Origin: Planctomycetota bacterium | Lineage (GTDB): Bacteria > Planctomycetota > UBA1135 > GCA-002686595 | Reading direction: 5' to 3' | Assembly: GCA_026692705.1 (NCBI GenBank) | Contig: JAPLOE010000266.1 | Location: 1 to 34,821, forward strand | DNA: 34,821 bases | Shown: positions 16,071-23,533 of the stretch, in pieces | Position numbering within the stretch: position 1 is the stretch's first letter | How the letters are laid out: every line of letters starts with the position of its first letter | Notes under the pieces: generated by a model | What the model saw: the letters and a program-made list of their open reading frames with translations, nothing else | The model's database searches: none | Told to the model about the DNA's origin: nothing | Position numbers and translations under genes: made by a program

Positions 16071-17788
16071 AGGCGGGCTTCGTCGCGCTCGCGCTGGCCT
16101 TGCTCGCGAGCGCCTGTGGCGAGTCCCGACCGCGGCGTTCGGTGCTGCTCGTCACGCTCGACACGACTCGCGCGGATGCGCTGGGGTGTTACGGCTCGAA
16201 GCCCGCGGTCACGCCGCAGCTCGACGCGCTCGCGGCCGAGGGTGTGTGCTTCCTGAACGCGCGCACCGTCACTCCCGCGACTCTGCCGGCGCACGCCTCG
16301 ATGCTCACGGGCCTGTATCCCGTGCGCCATCGCGTGCGGGACAACGGCCTCAATGCGTTGCCGCGCGCGGCGACGAGCGTGGCCGAGCTCGCGCAGTCCC
16401 ACGGGCTGCAGACTGCGGCCTTCGTCTCGGCGGCGGTGCTGGATCGAGCTTTTGGTCTCGATCAAGGGTTCGTCACGTACACGCAGCCGCCGCGCGAGTC
16501 CGACGTCGTCGGGCAGACCGGCTACACGTCGGTGCGAGCGGACGAGACCGCGGCGGCGGCGCGCGATTGGCTCACGAAGCTCGACGGCGACGCGGACTTC
16601 TTCCTGTGGGTGCACTTCTTCGATCCGCACCGGCCGTGGGTGGCCGATCCGCGCTTCCTCGAACGCGCCGGCGGCAATCCGTACCTCGCGGAGGTCGCGG
16701 CGACGGACGCGGCCGTCGGCACGTTGATCGAAACGCTGCGCACGAGCGGGCGTCTCGCGACGACGACAGTGCTGGTCGTCGGCGATCACGGCGAAGGGCT
16801 CGGCGAGCATGGCGAGGACGCGCACGCCTGGTGCGTGTACGACTCGACGATGCGCGTGCCGTTCTTGCTGCGCCGTTTCGACGGACAGCGCAAGAGCGAG
16901 CGGGCTTCGCTCGCCGTCACGGTCGCCGACGTCGCACCGACGTTGCTGGACGCGCTCGCGCTGCCGCAGCTCGAAGGCGTCGATGGCATGAGCCTGTGGA
17001 ACCCGATCGACGGGGAACGCGGCGTCTACTTCGAGTCCTACTACGCCTACCTCCATTACGGCATGGCTCCGCTCGTCGGTTGGGCCGATGAACGCGGCAA
17101 GCTGATCCACACCAGCGTTCCGGAGCTCTACGACATCGCCACCGATCCCGGCGAGACGCGGAACCGGCTGCCTGAGGACGCTGCGGCGGCGCAAGAGCGC
17201 CTCGTGCGGATTCGTGAGGTGCTCGCGCGCCCCACGCTCGAGGCTGGCGAGGACGTCACGGCCGATGCGGAGCTGCTGCGCTCCGTCCAGAGCCTCGGGT
17301 ACGCCGCGAGCGGCAGCGTCGACGCCTTCCCCGACCCGCTCGAGTCGAGCTCGCGCCCCAGCCCCCACTCGCAGGTGCTCCAGCTGCGCAGCTGCGACGC
17401 CGCGGAGGTGCTCTTCACCATCGGGCGCATCGCCGACGCCGCCAAGGCCTTCGAGCGCATCGTCGCCGACAATCCGCGCAACTCCTTCGCGCTCGAATAC
17501 CTCGGGCACTGCCGCTTCCGGCTCGGCGACTGGCCCGGTGCCCGCGAGAGCTTCGAGCGCGCTCTCGAACACGGCCCCGAGCGTGCCGCGATCTTGCGTG
17601 CGCTCGGCTTCGTCCTGCAACGGCTGGGCGACAAGGATGCCGCGCGCACACGCTGGACCCGCTCGGCGGAACTCGACCCGCGCGACACCGAGACGCTGCA
17701 GTTCCTGTTGCAGGATGCCCTCGAACTCGGCGATGCAGCCGCGGAAGCTCGCTGGCGTGCAGCTTTGCGGGCGGCGGCCAAGCGGTAG
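16067..17788 (+). CDS. Sulfatase-like alkaline-phosphatase-superfamily lipoprotein with C-terminal TPRs
   Basis: The 573-aa product has a lipoprotein-type signal (LALALLASAC, Cys about 19). The alkaline phosphatase superfamily core has metal ligands at Asp32 in VTLDTTRADALGCYG and Asp240/His241 in VVGDHGEGLGEHG, plus MRVPFLLR. The nucleophile segment is TPATLPAHASMLTG with Thr72. Formylglycine sulfatases have C/S-x-P-x-R at this place, but here it reads T-L-P-A-H. The enzyme is thus probably not a formylglycine sulfatase; it may be a phospho-transferase or phosphodiesterase using Thr, as in LtaS/EptA. Residues about 445-573 contain TPR units (AAKAFERIVADNPRNSFALE, WPGARESFERALEHGP). It is coupled to the upstream HEAT gene. 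Confidence 0.87.
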   Translation: MKAGFVALALALLASACGESRPRRSVLLVTLDTTRADALGCYGSKPAVTPQLDALAAEGVCFLNARTVTPATLPAHASMLTGLYPVRHRVRDNGLNALPRAATSVAELAQSHGLQTAAFVSAAVLDRAFGLDQGFVTYTQPPRESDVVGQTGYTSVRADETAAAARDWLTKLDGDADFFLWVHFFDPHRPWVADPRFLERAGGNPYLAEVAATDAAVGTLIETLRTSGRLATTTVLVVGDHGEGLGEHGEDAHAWCVYDSTMRVPFLLRRFDGQRKSERASLAVTVADVAPTLLDALALPQLEGVDGMSLWNPIDGERGVYFESYYAYLHYGMAPLVGWADERGKLIHTSVPELYDIATDPGETRNRLPEDAAAAQERLVRIREVLARPTLEAGEDVTADAELLRSVQSLGYAASGSVDAFPDPLESSSRPSPHSQVLQLRSCDAAEVLFTIGRIADAAKAFERIVADNPRNSFALEYLGHCRFRLGDWPGARESFERALEHGPERAAILRALGFVLQRLGDKDAARTRWTRSAELDPRDTETLQFLLQDALELGDAAAEARWRAALRAAAKR

Positions 17789-17860
17789 CCCGCGCTTCCG
17801 CGCGCCGCGCCACGCTGAGCGGTTGCGGCGGTGGACGCGCGACACTAGAACGGAGCGCGG

Positions 17861-19357
17861 ATGAAGCGCGTTCCCTTCGACACGGTCGCGGCCGTCGACC
17901 TCGGCTCGAACAGCTTCCACATGGTCGTGGCCAAGCTCGACCATGACGAGCTGCGCGTGATCGACCGCCTGCGCGAGCGGACGGCGCTCGCGGAGGGGCT
18001 CGACGACGGCGACCGGCTCAAGTCGAAGGTCGCCGAGCGCGCGATCGATTGCCTGGGGCGCTTCGGACAGCGGCTGGCGCACATGCCTGCCGATTCCGTG
18101 CGCGCCGTCGGCACGAACACGCTGCGGCGCATGCGCGACTCGCGGGCCTTCCTCCAGAAGGCGCAGGCCGCGCTCGGCCACCGCATCGAGGTGATCTCCG
18201 GCCGCGAGGAAGCGCGCCTGATCTACCTTGGCGTGTCCCACGCGCACTCCGACGACTCGCGGCGCCGGCTCGTCGTCGACATCGGCGGCGGCAGCACCGA
18301 GTGCATCCTCGGCGAAGGCCTCGAAATCCTCGAGAGCGACAGCCTGCAGATGGGCTGCGTCGGCTGGACCGTGAAGCACTTCCCCGATGGATCGATCACG
18401 CGCGAGCGCATGGAAAAGGCGCAGATCGCCGCGGGACTCGAGCTGCAGGGCATCGCGCGGCGCTACAAGCGACTGGGCTGGGAGCGCGCCGTCGGTTCGT
18501 CCGGCACGATCGTCGCATGCGAGGAGATGCTGCGCGCCGCGGGCTGGTCGGAGAGCGGCATCGACGCCAAGGGCCTGCGCAAGCTGCGGCGTGCGCTCGT
18601 CGAGGCCGGACATGCGAGCAAGCTGCAGCTGCCGGCGCTCCAGCCCGACCGGGCAGGCGTGCTCGCGGGTGGCGTCGCGGTGCTCAGCGCGATCTTCAAG
18701 ATCCTCGACATCGACGAGCTGCACGCGAGCCCCGGGGCGCTGCGCGAAGGCGTGCTCCACGACCTGTTCGGTCGCATCAAGCACGAGGACGTGCGCGAGC
18801 CGACGATCCGCTCCTTCGCGCGCCGCTACCACGTCGATCTCGAGCAGGCTGGCCGCGTGGAACGCACGGCGCAGGCGCTGCTCGCGCAGGTTTCCGCGGG
18901 TTGGGAGCTCGAGAGCGCAGCGGACGAACGGACGTTGTCGTGGGCCGCGCGGCTGCACGAGATCGGCCTCGGCATCTCCTACAGCGGTTACCACCGCCAC
19001 GGTGCCTACATCGTCGCGAACGCGGACATGAACGGGTTCTCGAAGCAGGACCAGCAGCAGCTCGCCGCGCTGATCGAGAGCCATCGGCGCAAGCCCGATC
19101 CGGCGCTGTTCGAGGCGCTTCCGAGCGATTTGCAGGAATCCACGCTGCGGCTCGCCGTGCTCCTGCGGCTCGCCGCGCGCCTGCACCGCAGCCGCAGCCC
19201 GCGCACGTTGCCCAAGCTGCGCCTGTTCGTGCGCCGGCGCGAGCTGCGCATGGAGTTCGCCGAGGGCTGGCTCGAGCTGCACCCGCTGTCGCGCGCCGAC
19301 CTCGAGGAAGAAGCCAACCAGCTCGCGCTGCTGGGCGTCGAGCTGCGCGTCTCCTGA
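17861..19357 (+). CDS. Ppx/GppA-family exopolyphosphatase / pppGpp phosphatase
   Basis: The 498-aa product belongs to the ASKHA-fold Ppx/GppA family, which releases phosphate from polyphosphate or converts pppGpp to ppGpp. The N-terminal domain shows AAVDLGSNSFHMVVAKL, VRAVGTNTLRRM, VISGREEARLIYLGV and LVVDIGGGSTECILG. These are the phosphate-binding and catalytic-Glu segments, all intact. The C-terminal third is the HD-like helical domain of long Ppx proteins (LSWAARLHEIGLGISYSGYH). Substrate cannot be told from sequence, but ppk1 is immediately convergent (12-base gap), which favours polyphosphate. A GGAG ribosome-binding sequence precedes the ATG at 17861. Confidence 0.94.
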   Translation: MKRVPFDTVAAVDLGSNSFHMVVAKLDHDELRVIDRLRERTALAEGLDDGDRLKSKVAERAIDCLGRFGQRLAHMPADSVRAVGTNTLRRMRDSRAFLQKAQAALGHRIEVISGREEARLIYLGVSHAHSDDSRRRLVVDIGGGSTECILGEGLEILESDSLQMGCVGWTVKHFPDGSITRERMEKAQIAAGLELQGIARRYKRLGWERAVGSSGTIVACEEMLRAAGWSESGIDAKGLRKLRRALVEAGHASKLQLPALQPDRAGVLAGGVAVLSAIFKILDIDELHASPGALREGVLHDLFGRIKHEDVREPTIRSFARRYHVDLEQAGRVERTAQALLAQVSAGWELESAADERTLSWAARLHEIGLGISYSGYHRHGAYIVANADMNGFSKQDQQQLAALIESHRRKPDPALFEALPSDLQESTLRLAVLLRLAARLHRSRSPRTLPKLRLFVRRRELRMEFAEGWLELHPLSRADLEEEANQLALLGVELRVS

Positions 19358-19369
19358 CGCGCCCGCAGT

Positions 19370-21664
19370 TCAGCTCGCGCGCGCGTCCGGCGGCGAGTCG
19401 TCCCGACGCTCTTCACCCGGCGATCCGTCCTCGGGCGGAACCAGCGGCTCGAGCAGCACCGACTTCCCCTTGCGACGCGGAGTCCGCGGGGGCGGAGCGT
19501 CGGGATTGGCCTTGTTGCGCCGCGCCTTGCGCCGCCCTTCGTCGAGCACGTTGGTCGCCTCGTTGCGCGCCTCGAACGGCCGCATCTCGCACAGGCGATC
19601 GAGCAGCACTTCCTGCGCCGCGCGCCGCGGTCCCTTGCCCGGCTTGACGCGCACGTACTTGCCGTCGGGCTGAAGCAGCCAGGCCTGCGCGTTGTCCTCG
19701 AGGTAGGGCTCGAGCCCTTCGTGCCGCACGCGGTGCGCCAGACGCTGCTCCGTGATCGGGAAGCACGTCTCGACGCGCCGGAACAGGTTGCGCTGCATCC
19801 AGTCGGCGCTCGCGCAGTAGCACAGTTCCTCCCCACCGGCGTGGAAGAAGAAGATGCGGCTGTGCTCGAGGAAACGCCCGATCACCGAGCGCACCTTGAT
19901 CGTCTCCGACACTCCGGGCACGCCCGGGCGCAGGCAGCAGGTGCCGCGCACGATCAGGTCGATCGGAACGCCGGCCTGCGAGGCCTGGTAGAGCGCCTGG
20001 ATGATCTGCGGCTCGGAGAGCGCGTTCATCTTCGCCACGATCCGCGCCGGCTTGCCCGCGCGCGCGTTGCGCGCCTCCTGGTCGATCAGCGCGATCAGCG
20101 TGCGCTGCAGCGCGAACGGCGACTGCACGATCTTGCGCAGGCGCGTCACGCGGCCGAGGCCCGTGAGCTGCAGGAACAGGCGGTGCACGTCCTCGCCGAT
20201 CTCGCGGTCGCACGTGAGCAGTCCGAAGTCGGTGTAGCCGCGCGTCGTGCGCACGTGGTAGTTGCCCGTGCCGAGGTGCACGTAGCGGCGGAGCTTGCGC
20301 CCCTCGCGCCGCACGACCACGAGCATCTTCGCGTGCGCCTTGTAGCCGACGATGCCGTACACGACGTTTGCGCCCGCCTTCTGCAGGCGCGTGGCGAGCT
20401 GGATGTTCGCGGCCTCGTCGAAGCGCGCGCGCAGCTCGATCACGGCCGTCACTTCCTTGCCCGCGCGCGCCGCGTCGATCAGCGCGTCGACCACCGGCGA
20501 GTCCGCCCCCGTGCGGTAGAGCGTCTGCTTGATCGCGAGCACGCTCGGATCCGCCGCGGCCTGCCGCACGAGCTCGACCACCGGCGCGAACGTGTCGAAG
20601 GGATGGTGCAGCAGCAGGTCGCCCTTGCGCAGCACCTCGAAGATGTCGTGCCCGCCCTCCTCGATGCGGCGCGGCACGCGCTGCAGGAACGGCGGGTATT
20701 TCAGGTCGGGTCGATCGACGAGGTCGACCATCGCCACCATGCGGTGCATGTTGACCGGCCCGTGCACGCGGTAGAGGTCCGACTCGTCGAGCTCGAACGT
20801 GGTCAGCAGGAAGCGCGCCATCTCGTCGGGGCACGTCACCGCGACCTCGAGGCGCACCGCCTCGCCGAAGTTGCGGTCCGCGAGCTCGCCCTTGAGCGCG
20901 CGCATCAGGTCGTCGGCCTCTTCCTCGTCGATCCACAGGTCGCTGTTGCGCGTGACGCGGAACTGGTAGCAGCCGTTGATCTTCATGCCCGGAAAGGCCT
21001 CGTCGACGTGCGCGTGCAGCACCGAAGAGAGCAGCACGAAGTCGTGCGTGCCTTCCTTGACGCCCTTGGGCAGCGCGATCAGGCGCGGCAGCGAGCGCGG
21101 CACCTGCACGACGGCGACGCCGCTCGAGCGTCCGTAGGCGTCGTCACCATCGACGGAAACGATGAAGTTCAGGCTCTTGTTGAGGATGCGCGGGAACGGG
21201 TGCGCCGGGTCGAGTCCGACCGGAGTCAGCACGGGCAGCACTTCCGCGAGGAAGTAGTGCTTGATCCAGCGCGCCTGCTTCTGCGTCCAGTCGTTGCGCT
21301 TGAGCAGGCGGATGCCCTCGCGCTCGAGCGCCGGCAGCAGCACGTCGTTGAGCACTCGGTACTGCTCGGCCACCAGCGCGTGCGCGCTCTCGCCGATCCG
21401 GCGCAGCGTCTCCGAGGTCGACATGGCGTCCGGCTCGTTGCGCGCGATGCCGAACGAGAGCTGCTGGCGCAGGCCCGCCACGCGGATCTCGAAGAACTCG
21501 TCGAGGTTCGTGCTGCAGATCGTCAGGAACCGCAGGCGCTCGAGCAGCGGCGTCGCCGGGTCCTTCGCCTGTTCGAGAACACGTGCGTTGAACTCGAGCT
21601 GCGACAGCTCGCGGTTGAGGTACAGCGCGGGATCGCGCAGGTCGAGGCCGGGATTCGGGCTCAT
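19370..21664 (-). CDS. ppk1: Polyphosphate kinase 1
   Basis: Ppk1 reversibly polymerises the gamma-phosphate of ATP into polyphosphate. The 764-aa product has the N-terminal domain start YLNRELSQLEFNARVLEQA, then RFLTICSTNLDEFFEIRVAGL. The head and C-terminal catalytic domains include LLHHPFDTFAPVVELVRQAA, AIKQTLYRTGADSPVV, and GYKAHAKMLVVVRRE with the autophosphorylated His at 444. Further segments are YVHLGTGNYHVRTTRGYTDF, LSEPQIIQALYQASQAGVPID and ASADWMQRNLFRRVE. A Lys/Arg/Pro-rich tail of about 65 residues follows the conserved core and looks disordered. The ATG at 21664 matches the family start; the frame stays open further upstream but that part is unlike the family. It sits between ppx and sixA genes. 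Confidence 0.96.
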   Translation of the reverse strand: MSPNPGLDLRDPALYLNRELSQLEFNARVLEQAKDPATPLLERLRFLTICSTNLDEFFEIRVAGLRQQLSFGIARNEPDAMSTSETLRRIGESAHALVAEQYRVLNDVLLPALEREGIRLLKRNDWTQKQARWIKHYFLAEVLPVLTPVGLDPAHPFPRILNKSLNFIVSVDGDDAYGRSSGVAVVQVPRSLPRLIALPKGVKEGTHDFVLLSSVLHAHVDEAFPGMKINGCYQFRVTRNSDLWIDEEEADDLMRALKGELADRNFGEAVRLEVAVTCPDEMARFLLTTFELDESDLYRVHGPVNMHRMVAMVDLVDRPDLKYPPFLQRVPRRIEEGGHDIFEVLRKGDLLLHHPFDTFAPVVELVRQAAADPSVLAIKQTLYRTGADSPVVDALIDAARAGKEVTAVIELRARFDEAANIQLATRLQKAGANVVYGIVGYKAHAKMLVVVRREGRKLRRYVHLGTGNYHVRTTRGYTDFGLLTCDREIGEDVHRLFLQLTGLGRVTRLRKIVQSPFALQRTLIALIDQEARNARAGKPARIVAKMNALSEPQIIQALYQASQAGVPIDLIVRGTCCLRPGVPGVSETIKVRSVIGRFLEHSRIFFFHAGGEELCYCASADWMQRNLFRRVETCFPITEQRLAHRVRHEGLEPYLEDNAQAWLLQPDGKYVRVKPGKGPRRAAQEVLLDRLCEMRPFEARNEATNVLDEGRRKARRNKANPDAPPPRTPRRKGKSVLLEPLVPPEDGSPGEERRDDSPPDARAS

Positions 21665-21965
21665 GCGAGGGCCAGAGAGGATACCTGCGCCCGCGTCGCC
21701 CGGCGTGGTCCGCTCGGCGCAACGCGCATTCATGCTTCCTTGATCTTTCGCGGGCGTGGAGCCCTGTCGCCGCAAGCAGCACCGGCCCGCATCCCCCACA
21801 GCTCGCGTCCGGATTCCGGGCTCGCTCCCGGCAAATCCGCCTGCAGGCCGTTGTTCGCCTCGCGCGAGGCCGCCGCGGCCCCTTCGATTGACGCCCCGCC
21901 TCCCCGCGCGCATCCTCGGGTTGCCGCCGAGCTCGAGCGCCCTCCTGCGCGACCGCGACGGGTCC
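21665..21965. other. Divergent intergenic region between ppk1 and sixA
   Basis: This 301-base gap contains no convincing gene. It should hold the promoters of ppk1 (leftward) and sixA (rightward). A TTGACG-17-CATCCT arrangement faces sixA. I saw no strong PhoB-box-like direct repeat by eye. Confidence 0.5.
21888..21916 (+). promoter_or_regulatory. Putative sigma70-type promoter of sixA
   Basis: TTGACG (21888-21893) and CATCCT (21911-21916) are separated by 17 bases, about 50 bases before the sixA ATG. The -35 box matches consensus at five of six positions, the -10 at three. Predicted by eye only. Confidence 0.28.
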
Positions 21966-22442
21966 ATGAAGCTCTACGTGATCCGACACGCCATCGCCTC
22001 CGACCGTTCGACCGACGGCCGCGACGAGTCTCGCGCGCTCACGCCCGAAGGTCGCGAGCGTTTCGCGCATGCGGTGGCCGCGCTCCGAGACGTCGGCGTG
22101 CGCTTCGACTTGCTGCTCCATTCACCGCTCTTGCGCGCCGTGCAGACGGCCGAGCTGTGCACGCCGCTGCTCGACGGTCGTTCCGCCGTCGCGCCGGAAC
22201 TCGCCCAGGCCCCGTCGGCCTCGCTGCTGCGCCTCCTGCGCGGCGAGAGCGTCGCCGTCGTCGGTCACGAGCCGTGGCAAGGTGAGCTCGTCGCCTGGCT
22301 CGTCACGGGTCGGCGCGAGCTCGGCCCACGCTTCGCGCTCGAGAAGGGCGCGATCGCTGCGCTCGAGGGCCGCCCGGAACCCGGCGCCATGTCGTTCGAC
22401 TTCCTCGCGCCCACCCGCCTGTTCTCCCCGCACGCCGACTGA
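21966..22442 (+). CDS. sixA: Phosphohistidine phosphatase SixA-like
   Basis: This 158-aa histidine-phosphatase-superfamily protein starts MKLYVIRHAIAS (RHG catalytic motif in the RHA form typical of SixA). It continues with RALTPEGRERF, LLLHSPLLRAVQTAELC (second Arg motif) and VAVVGHEPWQGELVAWLV, where GHEP carries the second catalytic His. A C-terminal KGAIAALEG strand follows. SixA removes phosphate from phosphohistidine proteins. It is divergent from ppk1, an arrangement seen in other bacteria where ppk, ppx and sixA genes lie together, and it is five bases before the methyltransferase gene. Confidence 0.92.
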   Translation: MKLYVIRHAIASDRSTDGRDESRALTPEGRERFAHAVAALRDVGVRFDLLLHSPLLRAVQTAELCTPLLDGRSAVAPELAQAPSASLLRLLRGESVAVVGHEPWQGELVAWLVTGRRELGPRFALEKGAIAALEGRPEPGAMSFDFLAPTRLFSPHAD

Positions 22443-22447
22443 ACCCG

Positions 22448-23143
22448 ATGGATCAACGTCGCTTCGATGCTCGCGAGCGCGCCCGCGAGCTCGCCAAGGA
22501 GAGCCTTCAGCGCGGGGACGCGCTCGGCTGGTTCGAGTCGCTGTACCGCGAGGCTGCCGGTGACACCGGTCGCATTCCGTGGGCCGACCCCGAGGGACAT
22601 CCGTTGCTGCTCGAATGGATCGCCCGGCAACCTGCGCCGCGTCCGGGCGCCAGCGCGCTCGTCGTCGGCTGCGGCCTCGGCGAGGACTCCGAGTGCCTTG
22701 CGAAAGCCGGCTGGCAGGTCACGGCCTTCGACGTGTCGTCGACCGCGATCGATTGGTGCCGCAAGCTGCATCGCGAGTCGCGCGTGCGCTACGAGGTCGC
22801 CGACCTGCTGCACCCGCCTGCGCACTGGACGGGCCGCTTCGACCTCGTGTTCGAGTGCTACACGCTGCAGGCGCTGCCCGAGACGCTGCGTGAGTCCGCG
22901 AGCGCGAGCCTCGCGAGCTTCGTCGCTCCCGGTGGTTCGCTCTTGGTCGTGACCCGTGCGCGCGAGCCCCACGAGGACCCCGGCTCGCTGCCTTGGCCGC
23001 TGGTGCGCACCGAGGTCGGCCAGTTCGCCGGCCGGGGATTGGTCGAGCGCGAGTTCGAAGAGTGTGAAAGCGGCCACGGCTTGGGCCCCGCGCGCCATTT
23101 CCGTGCCCGTTTCGAGCGTCCGGCGACCGTCACAGCCACCTGA
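22448..23143 (+). CDS. Class I SAM-dependent methyltransferase (TPMT/TehB-like)
   Basis: The 231-aa product has the Rossmann methyltransferase motif I ALVVGCGLGEDSECLAKAGW (about residues 71-90). The acidic motif AFDVSSTAIDWCRKL follows, then VADLLHPP, FDLVFECYTLQALPETLRE and FVAPGGSLLVVTRAR. This resembles thiopurine/tellurite-type small-molecule methyltransferases. An N-terminal helical lid (WFESLYREAAGDTGRIPWAD) also fits that group, where IPW precedes the core. The substrate is unknown. It lies five bases after sixA, so the two are probably co-transcribed. Confidence 0.87.
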   Translation: MDQRRFDARERARELAKESLQRGDALGWFESLYREAAGDTGRIPWADPEGHPLLLEWIARQPAPRPGASALVVGCGLGEDSECLAKAGWQVTAFDVSSTAIDWCRKLHRESRVRYEVADLLHPPAHWTGRFDLVFECYTLQALPETLRESASASLASFVAPGGSLLVVTRAREPHEDPGSLPWPLVRTEVGQFAGRGLVEREFEECESGHGLGPARHFRARFERPATVTAT

Positions 23144-23211
23144 CACTCACGCCTTCCCATTCGCGAGAACGGAACTTGTTTCCGGGTTTCGACGGAGCAC
23201 GCTGGTGACCG

Positions 23212-23240
23212 TTGATCCCGCCAGATTCTCTGCCTAGCCT
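23212..23240 (+). promoter_or_regulatory. Putative promoter of the kaiB-like/GGDEF unit
   Basis: TTGATC (23212-23217) and TAGCCT (23235-23240) are 17 bases apart. They end 11 bases before the kaiB-like ATG, implying a very short leader. This would separate the pair from the methyltransferase transcript. By-eye match only. Confidence 0.25.
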
Positions 23241-23251
23241 GAGCGCGCCCC

Positions 23252-23533
23252 ATGCCGCTCCCCCGACTCGAGCTCTTCGTCCGGGAGTGCACTCCCGCAG
23301 GACGAACGGCACGCGAGCACGTCGAACGATTCTGTCGCGAGACGCTGCGCGGTGCCGTCGAGTTGACCGTGACCGACATCGATCGCCATCCCGAGGCGGT
23401 GCGGAGTTCCGGGGTCCTGCTCGCTCCCTTGCTGCTGCGACGCCTCGACCTGGGCGAGCGTCGTGTGTTCGGCGACTTCTCCGATTCGGAGGCCATCGCG
23501 CGAGCGCTCGGCCTCGACGAGGTGCCTGCGTGA
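23252..23533 (+). CDS. KaiB-domain protein
   Basis: This 93-aa protein matches the small thioredoxin-like KaiB family: LELFVRECTPAGRTAREHVE as first strand and helix, VELTVTDIDRHPEAVRSSGV, a proline strand LLAPLLLRRL, and RRVFGDFSDSEAIARALGL. In cyanobacteria KaiB binds KaiC and, after a fold switch, the SasA/CikA signalling histidine kinases. No kaiC or kaiA is in the window, so a non-clock adaptor role is likelier. Its stop overlaps the GTG of the PAS-GGDEF-EAL gene (GTGA), which strongly suggests the two products work together. Identification rests on the GDxSD and VxDIxxxP-like motifs and on length. Confidence 0.82.
   Translation: MPLPRLELFVRECTPAGRTAREHVERFCRETLRGAVELTVTDIDRHPEAVRSSGVLLAPLLLRRLDLGERRVFGDFSDSEAIARALGLDEVPA

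Noticed and set aside
15353-19282. Minus-strand open frame of about 1300 codons opposite the HEAT, sulfatase and Ppx genes
   Set aside because: It mirrors three well-identified genes. Long antisense frames are expected when third positions are nearly all G or C.
21665-21967. Upstream extension of the ppk1 frame by about 100 codons
   Set aside because: The extension is Arg/Gly-rich and unlike Ppk1 N-termini, whereas the ATG at 21664 sits right before the conserved YLNRELSQLEFN segment.
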